From NCBI GenBank assembly GCA_919901555.1, contig CAKKPG010000040.1, positions 1 through 35,476 on the forward strand: a DNA stretch of 35,476 bases. Direction: 5' to 3'. The translations under genes were made by a program, and so were the position numbers. This document shows positions 17,958 through 25,332 of this stretch, one piece after another (within the stretch, counting starts at the first letter, position 1; each line of letters starts with the position of its first letter). The DNA comes from Nitrospiria bacterium (GTDB lineage: Bacteria > Nitrospirota > UBA9217). The notes under the pieces were generated by a model that worked only from the letters and a program-made list of their open reading frames with translations, did no database searches and was not told the origin of the DNA.

Positions 17958-18533
17958 TTATTGCTCCGTCGGCGGAGGGATTTCGAACACCTCCCAAAGC
18001 GGAATTTTCACCCCTTCGACAAAGGCGAGGGTCAGGATCTCCTGCGCTCCGGCGGCGTCCGGTTCGCTGAATTTTCCATCCATGAGACGATATCGCTCGA
18101 TGAACATGTCCTCGGGATAGGCGATGATGTATTCCCTCACTCCCAAGCGCTCATAGAGCGACTTTTTCTCTCTCTTGTCCTTTATCGAAGTGGCGGGAGA
18201 AAGGACTTCCACGACCAGATCCGGAGCGCCCTGGATGTTTGCGGCGGTAATTTTATTTTTGTCGCATACCGCAAACACATCAGGCTGCACCACGTCATGC
18301 TCCGAGAGCACGACATCCGTAGGCGCGATGAAAACCCTGCATGGACCGCCCTTAAGTTTTTCCCGTAAAAGAGCCCCGAAATTGACAACAATCTGCTGAT
18401 GCCGTGTTGTAGGCGCAGGCGTCATATCGTACGCTTTGCCGTCGATCAGCTCCCAACGCTCATCTCCGGGCCACGTAAGACGGTCTTTATAGGTGAACTT
18501 CCCGTCCGGTTTTTTCTTTACCGCATATCCCAT
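17958..18533 (-). CDS. Uma2 family (DUF820) putative restriction-endonuclease-fold protein
   Basis: The 191-residue product has the PD-(D/E)XK arrangement of the Uma2/DUF820 family. It starts with ERWELIDGKAYDMTPAPTTRHQQI, then VVQPDVFAVCD, then APDLVVEVLSPATSIKDKREKKS with the catalytic-type Asp, Glu and Lys, and ends with LGVREYIIAYPEDMFIERYRL. The family is abundant in cyanobacteria and in environmental bacteria; its biological role is unsettled and a link to mobile DNA is often suggested. GGGAG precedes the ATG. It is a single gene between the cytochrome and the tRNA, flanked by a hairpin repeat and a terminator. Confidence 0.9.
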   Translation of the reverse strand: MGYAVKKKPDGKFTYKDRLTWPGDERWELIDGKAYDMTPAPTTRHQQIVVNFGALLREKLKGGPCRVFIAPTDVVLSEHDVVQPDVFAVCDKNKITAANIQGAPDLVVEVLSPATSIKDKREKKSLYERLGVREYIIAYPEDMFIERYRLMDGKFSEPDAAGAQEILTLAFVEGVKIPLWEVFEIPPPTEQ

Positions 18534-18606
18534 AATATCTCCCGTAGTATGATCGAATTTTATCCAAATGGCGGGACAATAGCAAGGGGATTTTATTCCA
18601 CAAAAT

Positions 18607-18641
18607 GAAACAGGCAGGCAAATTCGCCTGCCTTCTGTTTC
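18607..18641 (-). terminator. Terminator downstream of the multiheme cytochrome gene
   Basis: aggcaggc and gcctgcc(t) form an 8-bp GC-rich stem around the loop aaattc, extended by gaaaca/tgtttc after a two-base bulge. On the minus strand the hairpin is followed by ATTTTGTGG, moderately T-rich. It lies about 50 bases beyond the cytochrome stop codon and in front of the Uma2 gene. Confidence 0.7.
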
Positions 18642-18693
18642 GCCGCGGAAGTTACAGAGGGGTTAGAGAAAAAAGCGACGCTAAAGACAATTG

Positions 18694-20790
18694 CTACTGA
18701 TGACACCCTGTTCCTGATATCCCACCCCCAGTTGTGCAGTTATCGATTTCAGCATTACCATAGGGTGGTGAAGCCGGTAGTGTTGCACTACTGATTTTAG
18801 CACTTCCCCCAGCCGCATAGGTCGTGACATCTGCTCCGTCTGTACCGAGCACAATCATTGCCTTATTTTTATATCCGTGCGGTATCCGCGTATGGCAGTT
18901 CACGCATCGATATGCGTAGAGCGATGAAGGGCTTGACGTTGCAAGGCTTTTGTGGCGGGTGTGAAGATTGTAGGCGTCGTTCCTGAAACCCGTCCCCGTT
19001 CCTGCCGGTGTTTCCGGTCCCGAAAGATAGGTACTTACATCATGGCACGTAAAGCAGAGATCCGTGCTCGGCTGGACAGGATCGGTTTTTGCCCCTATTG
19101 AATCAGTGTAGGCGTAGGATAAAATGAATTTTTCGCTGGAACCGTGCGGTCCCTGGGGCGAAATCCCTCCGTTCCTCGTATGGCAGTCGGAACAATACAT
19201 GGTCTGTGTGCCGCTGTTCCAACCTCCTGTATAGGTCCCCGCTGTATTGGCATTCGTACCGCCAACGGGGTGGAACGATGCATTGCCCGGATTGAATTCC
19301 TTGGCCTGGTCCGTCATGGCGGCGCCCAGTGACGGCGAGGTCGGCGGGGCCCCTGCCCCCCACGCAAAGGAGCTGTGGCACTTGAAGCACACCTCGTATT
19401 CTTTATCGGCAACGGTTGATACATTATTGACAGCGCCGAGCGGTTCAATATAGGTAAAATTGGTCGATAACGGCGCTGTCCATGCCAAAGGCCACGATGA
19501 CATCCGTGCGCCGCCGGCGCCATACAAAGGGCTCAACGTCGCGCTGACGGCGCTGATGGTATTCAGCCCGATGCTGTGCAAAACGCCGCCTGCGGTGTGC
19601 GGGTTGTGGCAATCCTGGCACTCCACATGCCACGGCGTGGAACCGAGCCAGCCATTCGGATTATAGTCTTTTCCCTCTGTGGCCTTATGGATGTTTGTAT
19701 AGTTCTTTACATGGTGTGCATAGGTCTTGCCTGTTTCGCTCTCGACATTTCTTTTGCCGGCATTAATTCCCGTAGCCGTGCTCCCATGACAAACGCCCGC
19801 GGAACCGGCAGTGCCCCACCGATCGTTCGGATTGTTAAAACAGCTGCCCTCCTCCTGAAACGAGAGCAGATACATACCCATGCCGGGATTTGGCGTTGTG
19901 GGCGCTGTGGCGGTCACGCCGGCTTTATGCGGAAAATGGCAGTCCATGCACTTCACTTCACCGACAGTACTTCCGAGAACACCGGAACCCGTGCCGTTCG
20001 GGGGGGCGTAGGAAAGTGAAGAAACATCATGAATGCTCAGGGTGAACCCTGTTTTGTTGTGACAGCTCGCGCAGATACCTGATTGAGAGTTAGAGTCTAC
20101 GAGGAAATTGCCATACTGATTATCATGGGCATTATGGCATGAGGTGCATTCTACATAACCCGTGCCTGTGGTGTTTTGCGTCTTCACGGCCGTGCTGTCA
20201 TAAAGCCATATCTTGTTTCCCGTAATCAGCCCCCTGAGCTCAGGATCTTGCCCCGGACCGGAACCACTGACGTACTTAATCGCCACGGGATGGTCGTCGC
20301 GAAGGTCAATGCCAACGTAGCCGGCCGCGGTCTGGGGCATTTTGTAGTCCGCTCCGGTGCCCTGCATCGGGATGGTGGAGACGCCGGAGGGCATGTTCAC
20401 CAGTGAACCAAGGGCAATGGTCCCGTCGTGGCAGGAAAGGCAGATTCTGGTTTTCACATGGGCGCCCGTTGCCGGAGACTCTGCCGCGGGATAGGTGCCG
20501 CCGCCGAGCTGGGACAGGACATCGCTGGTGTAAACCGTATATAAAGCGGTAGACATGTTTCTGTTCCATAGCGGTCGTAGAGAAGCGTCCGATCCGGTCA
20601 AGGCCGAATGCGGGGTATGGCAGAAGACGCATATTTCCGAGGTGCCGGCGCCGGTCGACTTGATGGTCCCCGTACCGGAGGTCGAGAGGTTGTGCTTGGT
20701 GTTTGCTACCGGAGTGGGGGCGGCCCCGGCCATCCATGTCGCCGTGAACGTAATGAGAAAAAGGAGTATGATTATTCCGCAGCGTCTCAT
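18694..20790 (-). CDS. Exported multiheme c-type cytochrome (10 CXXCH plus two long-spaced CXnCH motifs)
   Basis: The 698-residue product has a signal peptide (MRRCGIIILLFLITFTATWMAG up to about residue 25). Ten CXXCH heme motifs start near residues 54, 117, 215, 240, 281, 391, 468, 533, 579 and 629. Two more Cys...CysHis pairs have unusual spacing: CX16CH at 317-335 and CX10CH at 685-697, the latter ending the protein. CTSCHNAH...CASCH is a typical paired-CXXCH module. No hydrophobic anchor or catalytic signature was recognised, so an electron carrier or reservoir in the periplasm or outside the cell is most likely. The ATG at 20790 has GTGAGG about 7 bases upstream; a GTG four codons earlier overlaps that site. 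It lies downstream of the NHL gene across a repeat and is followed by a terminator. Confidence 0.92.
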   Translation of the reverse strand: MRRCGIIILLFLITFTATWMAGAAPTPVANTKHNLSTSGTGTIKSTGAGTSEICVFCHTPHSALTGSDASLRPLWNRNMSTALYTVYTSDVLSQLGGGTYPAAESPATGAHVKTRICLSCHDGTIALGSLVNMPSGVSTIPMQGTGADYKMPQTAAGYVGIDLRDDHPVAIKYVSGSGPGQDPELRGLITGNKIWLYDSTAVKTQNTTGTGYVECTSCHNAHDNQYGNFLVDSNSQSGICASCHNKTGFTLSIHDVSSLSYAPPNGTGSGVLGSTVGEVKCMDCHFPHKAGVTATAPTTPNPGMGMYLLSFQEEGSCFNNPNDRWGTAGSAGVCHGSTATGINAGKRNVESETGKTYAHHVKNYTNIHKATEGKDYNPNGWLGSTPWHVECQDCHNPHTAGGVLHSIGLNTISAVSATLSPLYGAGGARMSSWPLAWTAPLSTNFTYIEPLGAVNNVSTVADKEYEVCFKCHSSFAWGAGAPPTSPSLGAAMTDQAKEFNPGNASFHPVGGTNANTAGTYTGGWNSGTQTMYCSDCHTRNGGISPQGPHGSSEKFILSYAYTDSIGAKTDPVQPSTDLCFTCHDVSTYLSGPETPAGTGTGFRNDAYNLHTRHKSLATSSPSSLYAYRCVNCHTRIPHGYKNKAMIVLGTDGADVTTYAAGGSAKISSATLPASPPYGNAEIDNCTTGGGISGTGCHQ

Positions 20791-20820
20791 AAAATACCTC
20801 ACAGGGTTAAACGTCCTAAA

Positions 20821-20932
20821 GTTACGGTTACGGTTACGATGCCCGTTACGTCTTACGGCTACGTCGTTCGTGTTGTGACGTTACCGTTGCACGCATTCCG
20901 ATACGGGCTTCGTTACCGTTACACGTTGCCGT
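20821..20932. repeat. GTAACGG-type dispersed inverted repeat, copy 2
   Basis: cggttacgatgcccgttacg (20831-20850) pairs with cgatacgggcttcgttaccg (20899-20918) at 16 of 20 positions. The reverse complement aligns with copy 1 at 92-212 through three shared blocks. It fills the space between the NHL stop codon and the cytochrome start, so it would be in the transcript if the two are co-transcribed. Confidence 0.75.
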
Positions 20933-20939
20933 TTTGCGG

Positions 20940-21974
20940 CTATTTCAAATGCTGAAACATCTGCATGCGGTAATTGTAGCTGTCCGCAACATACAGCCGG
21001 TCTTTGCCGTCCATGAACAACCCCGCGGGGACGTTGAACTGTCCCCGTTCAATGCCCATTCTGCCGAAGATGAGGAGCAGCCTGCCCTGACGGTCGAAGA
21101 CCTGGATGCTGTTCCTGAGGCTGTCGGAAACCCACAGGTGGCCCTCACTGTCCACGGCAATGCCTTTGGGCTTGATGAAATCATGGATGCTCGTGCCGTT
21201 TCCTCCGAATTTCGACAGAAACTTCCCCGCCTTGTCGAATATCTGCACGCGGAAGTTGAGGGTATCCACCACGTACACGTCCCCCTGGCCGTCGATGGCG
21301 ACATGGGTGGGGAAATTGAACTCCCCGTCACCGGCGCCCCTGCTGCCGAAGGAGAACAGCCTTTTCCCGGCGAGATCGAATATCTCCACCCGGTGCCCAC
21401 GGGTGTCCACGACGTAAAGGGTTTTCTCCGTCCTGTTGACTGCAATTCCCGTGGGACGAAGCAGGGTGTCGTCGCCTATCACCCGCTTGTTCTTGCTCCC
21501 GTCGAACACAAACACCCGTCTCCTGACCGAATCTGAGACGTACAGGAGGCCATCGGCATCGAGTGCCGCCCCGATGGGAGAGGCGAGCGGCCCCAGCTTG
21601 GTTTTGGAAAACTTGTCATATTTTTTTTTCTCGAAATCGAAGAAGTGAATGCATGAGCCTCCCCAGTCGGCAATGTATACCTTGCCGTCGCCGTCGGCCG
21701 CAACGCCGTGGGGGGAGATGATGCGGTCTACCGTGTCCTCGCCCGCGATGAACTCCCAGAGCTTCGCAAAAAATCCCTTTTTTACGCCGAGGTCCTGAGG
21801 AGTGATGAACGTTTTGATGTGCTGTATGCGCGGTTTCTCGGGGGCGAGAGGCCAGACCCAGGGCTTGTCGCTTAGGGTTTGGGACTGTTTCTCTGCGGCC
21901 TGAACACCCGGCAAGGAGAGGGCGGAGGTAAGCGCAAGCAGGCAGAACAGTATAAAAAACCGAAGAGGTTTCAT
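20940..21974 (-). CDS. Exported NHL-repeat beta-propeller protein
   Basis: The 344-residue product has a signal peptide (MKPLRFFILFCLLALTSALS, probable cleavage after VQA near residue 26) and then about six NHL repeats from residue 80 onward. Examples are PHGVAADGDGKVYIADWGG, PTGIAVNRTEKTLYVVDTRG, PTHVAIDGQGDVYVVDTLN and PKGIAVDSEGHLWVSDSLR. NHL propellers are binding scaffolds, and this one should act outside the cytoplasm. Its position directly before the multiheme cytochrome gene suggests a shared role, for example as partner or assembly scaffold; that is inference. A strong promoter lies just upstream and no ribosome-binding site is visible. Confidence 0.9.
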   Translation of the reverse strand: MKPLRFFILFCLLALTSALSLPGVQAAEKQSQTLSDKPWVWPLAPEKPRIQHIKTFITPQDLGVKKGFFAKLWEFIAGEDTVDRIISPHGVAADGDGKVYIADWGGSCIHFFDFEKKKYDKFSKTKLGPLASPIGAALDADGLLYVSDSVRRRVFVFDGSKNKRVIGDDTLLRPTGIAVNRTEKTLYVVDTRGHRVEIFDLAGKRLFSFGSRGAGDGEFNFPTHVAIDGQGDVYVVDTLNFRVQIFDKAGKFLSKFGGNGTSIHDFIKPKGIAVDSEGHLWVSDSLRNSIQVFDRQGRLLLIFGRMGIERGQFNVPAGLFMDGKDRLYVADSYNYRMQMFQHLK

Positions 21975-21988
21975 AATAATTATCGAGA

Positions 21989-22017
21989 GTTATACCATTC
22001 TCACGCCCTGTTGTCAA
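21989..22017 (-). promoter_or_regulatory. Promoter of the NHL-cytochrome pair
   Basis: Minus-strand TTGACA (22017-22012) and TATAAC (21994-21989) are 17 bases apart. Only 14 bases (TCTCGATAATTATT) separate the -10 box from the ATG at 21974, so the leader would be about 8 bases with no Shine-Dalgarno sequence. Confidence 0.75.
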
Positions 22018-22039
22018 TCAGGGAGAACACCGGCGCTCC

Positions 22040-22318
22040 TTATGCGCTCTGGCGATCGTATTGCGAGTGGTTCGGGTTTTCCATGACCTTGTCGATGGCT
22101 TCTGTAACAGCGGTCTCGACCATCACCCAGGGAGAACCGAGTTCCTTGTCCTTTTCCTCATCCACGTAATAGTGCGGCGGCAGATAATTCAGCGCTATGG
22201 CCACGATATCCTGGGTACATCTCGGGCAGTCACACAGGTGTGCATATCGCTCTTTCAGGTATTTTTCCATCACCGTGAGAACCCGTTCATAATTCGCATT
22301 TTTTACCTGATAATCCAT
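22040..22318 (-). CDS. ComFB-like protein
   Basis: The 92-residue product matches the late-competence ComFB pattern: NYERVLTVMEKYL at the N-terminus, then CDCPRCTQDIVAIALNYLPP and HYYVDEEKD. The Cys residues of CDCPRC recall the zinc-binding cysteines of Bacillus ComFB. ComFB-like domains have more recently been tied to cyclic-nucleotide signalling in cyanobacteria; the role here is unknown. The ATG at 22318 has AGAGGA 7 bases upstream and gives MDYQVKNANYERV; in-frame extensions upstream lack such support. It is divergent from polA and preceded by a sigma54-like element. Confidence 0.8.
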   Translation of the reverse strand: MDYQVKNANYERVLTVMEKYLKERYAHLCDCPRCTQDIVAIALNYLPPHYYVDEEKDKELGSPWVMVETAVTEAIDKVMENPNHSQYDRQSA

Positions 22319-22362
22319 CCCGCTATCCTCTCGCATTACACGCACAATCTCTAAATAATGAC

Positions 22363-22380
22363 AAGCAAAAAGAATACCAG
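22363..22380 (-). promoter_or_regulatory. Sigma54-like -24/-12 element before the comFB-like gene
   Basis: The minus strand reads CTGGTATTCTTTTTGCTT from 22380 to 22363. The invariant GG and GC are exactly 10 bases apart and the TTGC part of the -12 element is complete, but the CACG after GG is not conserved. The predicted start would leave a leader of about 35 bases that includes the ribosome-binding site. Upstream DNA (22380-22440) is AT-rich. Confidence 0.4.
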
Positions 22381-22520
22381 ACTTCAAAGATATGTAAATG
22401 TTTATATTTCAACAAGTTATACAAATCATGTCAATATCTTGCCTGACGGCGTTTTGAGCGATACCGAGCACATTGAGCGAAAACCACCAGTTATAACCAG
22501 CCCGGTCCAATATTCCAGGG

Positions 22521-22549
22521 TTGTCTTTTCAGACAAGTTGGGCTATACT
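22521..22549 (+). promoter_or_regulatory. Promoter of polA with almost no leader
   Basis: TTGTCT (22521-22526) and TATACT (22544-22549) are 17 bases apart. Only ccgcgaatc (9 bases) separates the -10 box from the ATG at 22559, and no ribosome-binding site is present. The reading frame is open further upstream to 22358, but that extension resembles no polymerase sequence. Confidence 0.55.
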
Positions 22550-22558
22550 CCGCGAATC

Positions 22559-25234
22559 ATGGTGAGAGAAGGCAAACCGCAGTTCTATATCATCGACGGC
22601 AATTCCTACATTTACCGGGCCTTTTACGCCATCCGCGGGCTGTCCACGTCGTCCGGCCTGCCCACAAACGCGGTTTTCGGGTTTGCCAACATGCTCATGA
22701 AGGTGATCAAGGAAAAATCACCGGACATGCTGGCCATCGCATTCGACCCCAAAGGCCCCACACGAAGGCATGGGGAGTTCAAGGAATACAAAGCCCACCG
22801 GCCGCCCATGCCCAGAGACCTCATTCCCCAGATTCCTTATATACACCGGCTGGTCCAGGCCTTTCGAATTCCCGTATTCATAGAAGAAGGCCAGGAAGCG
22901 GACGATGTCATTGCGACCCTTGCACGCCGCGCGGTGACGCAGGGTATGGAAGTGGTCATCGTCACCGGTGACAAGGACATCTTCCAGCTCATCGGCCCCG
23001 GCATAACGGTCTATGACACGCTGAAGGAAAAGGTGTACGGGCCTGACGAGGTGATAGAGCGTTTCGGCGTGCCGCCGGAAAAAATGGTCGAGATCATGGG
23101 GCTCATGGGAGACGCGGCGGACAATATTCCGGGCGTGCCCGGCATCGGCGAGAAGACCGCCCAGGCGCTTATCAAGCAGTATGGGACCATCGAGAACCTG
23201 CTTTCCCACGCGGACGAGATCACCAAACCAAAGCTCAGGCAGACCCTCATCGAGTCTGCGCGCCTGGCGCGGTTGAGCCGGGAGCTTGCCCGGCTCCATG
23301 AGGACGTGCCCATCGATATCGACTACGACAGCCTGAAATTGAAAGAGCCCGACAACCCCGCCCTTCTTGCGGTCCTCCGGGAGCTGGAATTCCCTTCGCT
23401 GCTCAAGTACGTCACCCTGGAACCGGCGCATGAGGCGGAATACGTCCCCGTGCTCAATGAGAAGGAGCTCCAGGACATGATCACGGCCGTTTCCGCCTCA
23501 TCAGAGCTGTCCTTCGACACCGAGACCACGTCCGTTGATCCCCTGCTGGCCGAGCTCGTCGGAATTTCCTTTGCCGTAGAGCCGTATAAGGCATACTACC
23601 TTCCCCTGGCCCACACCTATGCCGGCGTCCCGAAACAGCTTGATAGAGACCATGCGCTCCAGGCGCTCGCGCCGGTGCTCGCAAACGCGTCGATCAAAAA
23701 GATCGGCCAGAACATGAAGTACGACCTTCTGGTGCTCGGACATTATGGAATTGCGGTGCAGGGCCTTTCCTTCGACACCATGATCGCCTCCTATGTCTTA
23801 AACCCGTCCAAAATGTCCCACGGTCTCGAGGCCATTGCGTTGGAATACCTGAATTACAAGATCACCACCTACGCCGACGTTACGGGAACCGGCAAGAAGC
23901 GGATCGGGTTCAACGAAGTAGGCCTCGAGACGGCGGCGCGCTATTCCGGAGAAGACGCGGACATCACGCTCAGACTGAAGCGCGTCCTGGCGCCGAAGCT
24001 TGCGGAGCATAACCTGGAAAAGCTGTTCCACGAAATAGAGATGCCTCTTATGGAAGTGCTCGTAGACATGGAGCGCACGGGCGTCAAAATAAACGCCGCG
24101 TTTCTGCAGAACATGTCGAATACACTTGAGCATGAAATGGCCCGCGGCGCCGCTGCCGTATACGAACTGGCGGGAACGGAGTTCAACATCAATTCGCCGA
24201 AGCAGCTCGCCGATATCCTGTTCGTGAAGCTCGGCCTCACGCCCCTGAAGAAGACCAAGACCGGGTTCTCCACCGACGTGGACGTACTCGAAGAGCTCGC
24301 CCATGTCCATCCGCTGCCTGCGGAGGTCCTTGCCTACCGCACCCTCGCAAAGCTCAAGTCGACCTATGTCGACGCCCTGCCTGCCATGATCAACCCGGGG
24401 ACCGGGAGGCTGCACACCTCCTATAACCAGACCGTGACCGCGACGGGCAGACTGTCGAGCAGCGAGCCCAATCTCCAGAACATTCCCATCCGCACCGAGC
24501 TGGGCCGAGAAATCAGAAAGGCCTTCATCCCCGAGGCCGGCGCGAACCTTCTCTCCGCGGACTATTCGCAGATAGAACTTCGCATCCTCGCCCACATGAG
24601 CGGAGATCCCGGCCTGATCCGGACCTTTATCAACGGCGAGGACGTGCACAGCCGGACGGCGTCGGAAATATTCGGCCTTCCTGCCGAGGAAGTTACCCCA
24701 GAAATGCGGCGCAAGGCAAAGGCGGTGAACTTCGGGATCATCTACGGCATCTCCGCCTTCGGCCTTGCCCAGGACATCGGCGTTTCGAACAGCGAGGCCA
24801 GGCGGTACATTGACAACTACTTTGCCCGCTACCCCAAGGTGCGCGAGTTTCTCGACAGGACCATCGAAGACGCCAAAACGAATGGCCACGTGACGACGCT
24901 CTTCGGCCGGCGGCGTTTCATCCCCGAACTTGTTTCTTCAACGGCATCGGTGCGAAGCTTCGGGGAGCGGATGGCCGTGAATACGCCCATCCAGGGCACG
25001 GCGGCGGACCTCATCAAGATCGCCATGATCCATATCCATCAACGCATCAAGGAACAGGGCCTCGGCTCGAAGATGATCCTCCAGGTCCATGACGAGCTGG
25101 TCTTCGAAGTTCCCGGCGGAGAGCTCGATCAAATGAAGAATCTGGTCAGGGAAGGCATGGAGAACGTGATCACGCTGTCGGTCCCCATCAGGGTCGACAT
25201 GGCCGCGGGCAGGAACTGGGATGAAGCGCATTAA
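22559..25234 (+). CDS. polA: DNA polymerase I
   Basis: Repair and Okazaki-fragment polymerase. The 891-residue product has all three domains. The 5'-3' exonuclease (about 1-290) starts YIIDGNSYIYRAFYAIRG and contains VTGDKDIFQL and MGDAADNIPGVPGIGEKTA. The 3'-5' proofreading domain keeps its acidic residues (FDTET at about 319-323, NMKYDLL, YSGEDADITL). In the polymerase domain, motif A DYSQIELRILAHMSGD has Asp near 668, motif B is RRKAKAVNFGIIYG and motif C VHDELVFEV has Asp near 845. The start at 22559 gives MVREGKPQFYIIDG. It is the only gene on its strand between the comFB-like and TamB genes. Confidence 0.98.
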   Translation: MVREGKPQFYIIDGNSYIYRAFYAIRGLSTSSGLPTNAVFGFANMLMKVIKEKSPDMLAIAFDPKGPTRRHGEFKEYKAHRPPMPRDLIPQIPYIHRLVQAFRIPVFIEEGQEADDVIATLARRAVTQGMEVVIVTGDKDIFQLIGPGITVYDTLKEKVYGPDEVIERFGVPPEKMVEIMGLMGDAADNIPGVPGIGEKTAQALIKQYGTIENLLSHADEITKPKLRQTLIESARLARLSRELARLHEDVPIDIDYDSLKLKEPDNPALLAVLRELEFPSLLKYVTLEPAHEAEYVPVLNEKELQDMITAVSASSELSFDTETTSVDPLLAELVGISFAVEPYKAYYLPLAHTYAGVPKQLDRDHALQALAPVLANASIKKIGQNMKYDLLVLGHYGIAVQGLSFDTMIASYVLNPSKMSHGLEAIALEYLNYKITTYADVTGTGKKRIGFNEVGLETAARYSGEDADITLRLKRVLAPKLAEHNLEKLFHEIEMPLMEVLVDMERTGVKINAAFLQNMSNTLEHEMARGAAAVYELAGTEFNINSPKQLADILFVKLGLTPLKKTKTGFSTDVDVLEELAHVHPLPAEVLAYRTLAKLKSTYVDALPAMINPGTGRLHTSYNQTVTATGRLSSSEPNLQNIPIRTELGREIRKAFIPEAGANLLSADYSQIELRILAHMSGDPGLIRTFINGEDVHSRTASEIFGLPAEEVTPEMRRKAKAVNFGIIYGISAFGLAQDIGVSNSEARRYIDNYFARYPKVREFLDRTIEDAKTNGHVTTLFGRRRFIPELVSSTASVRSFGERMAVNTPIQGTAADLIKIAMIHIHQRIKEQGLGSKMILQVHDELVFEVPGGELDQMKNLVREGMENVITLSVPIRVDMAAGRNWDEAH

Positions 25235-25249
25235 GACCGGAGGGCATTG

Positions 25250-25327
25250 GAAATGTCAAATTGAAAATTTGAAAGAAAAGGCCTCAGCTTTATAATTTGA
25301 TATTTACAATTTGCAATTTACAATTTC
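25250..25327. repeat. AT-rich dispersed inverted repeat, copy B
   Basis: The right arm 25294-25325 (aatttgatatttacaa and onward) matches copy A at 5440-5471 at 30 of 32 positions. The left part (gtcaaattgaaaatttgaaa) is a partial inverted counterpart. It lies between the convergent polA and TamB-like genes, its right arm ending 7 bases from the TamB stop codon just as copy A ends 6 bases from the ubiD stop codon. Confidence 0.85.
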
Positions 25328-25332
25328 GTTCC

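Noticed and set aside
17755-18533. tRNA-Thr plus Uma2 gene as an integrated island
   Set aside because: No duplicated tRNA 3' end, integrase or phage gene is present; Uma2 alone is not enough.
19786-19842. Sequencing insertion creating the CX16CH motif
   Set aside because: The frame stays open, the length is a multiple of three, and a second long-spaced motif exists at the C-terminus, so an error is not the simplest explanation, though it cannot be excluded without reads.
22358-22558. 67-codon N-terminal extension of polA
   Set aside because: It matches no polymerase N-terminus; the frame crosses the comFB control region and the likely polA promoter.
23798-24889. 363-codon minus-strand frame opposite polA
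   Set aside because: Lies entirely opposite conserved polymerase sequence; no independent evidence.
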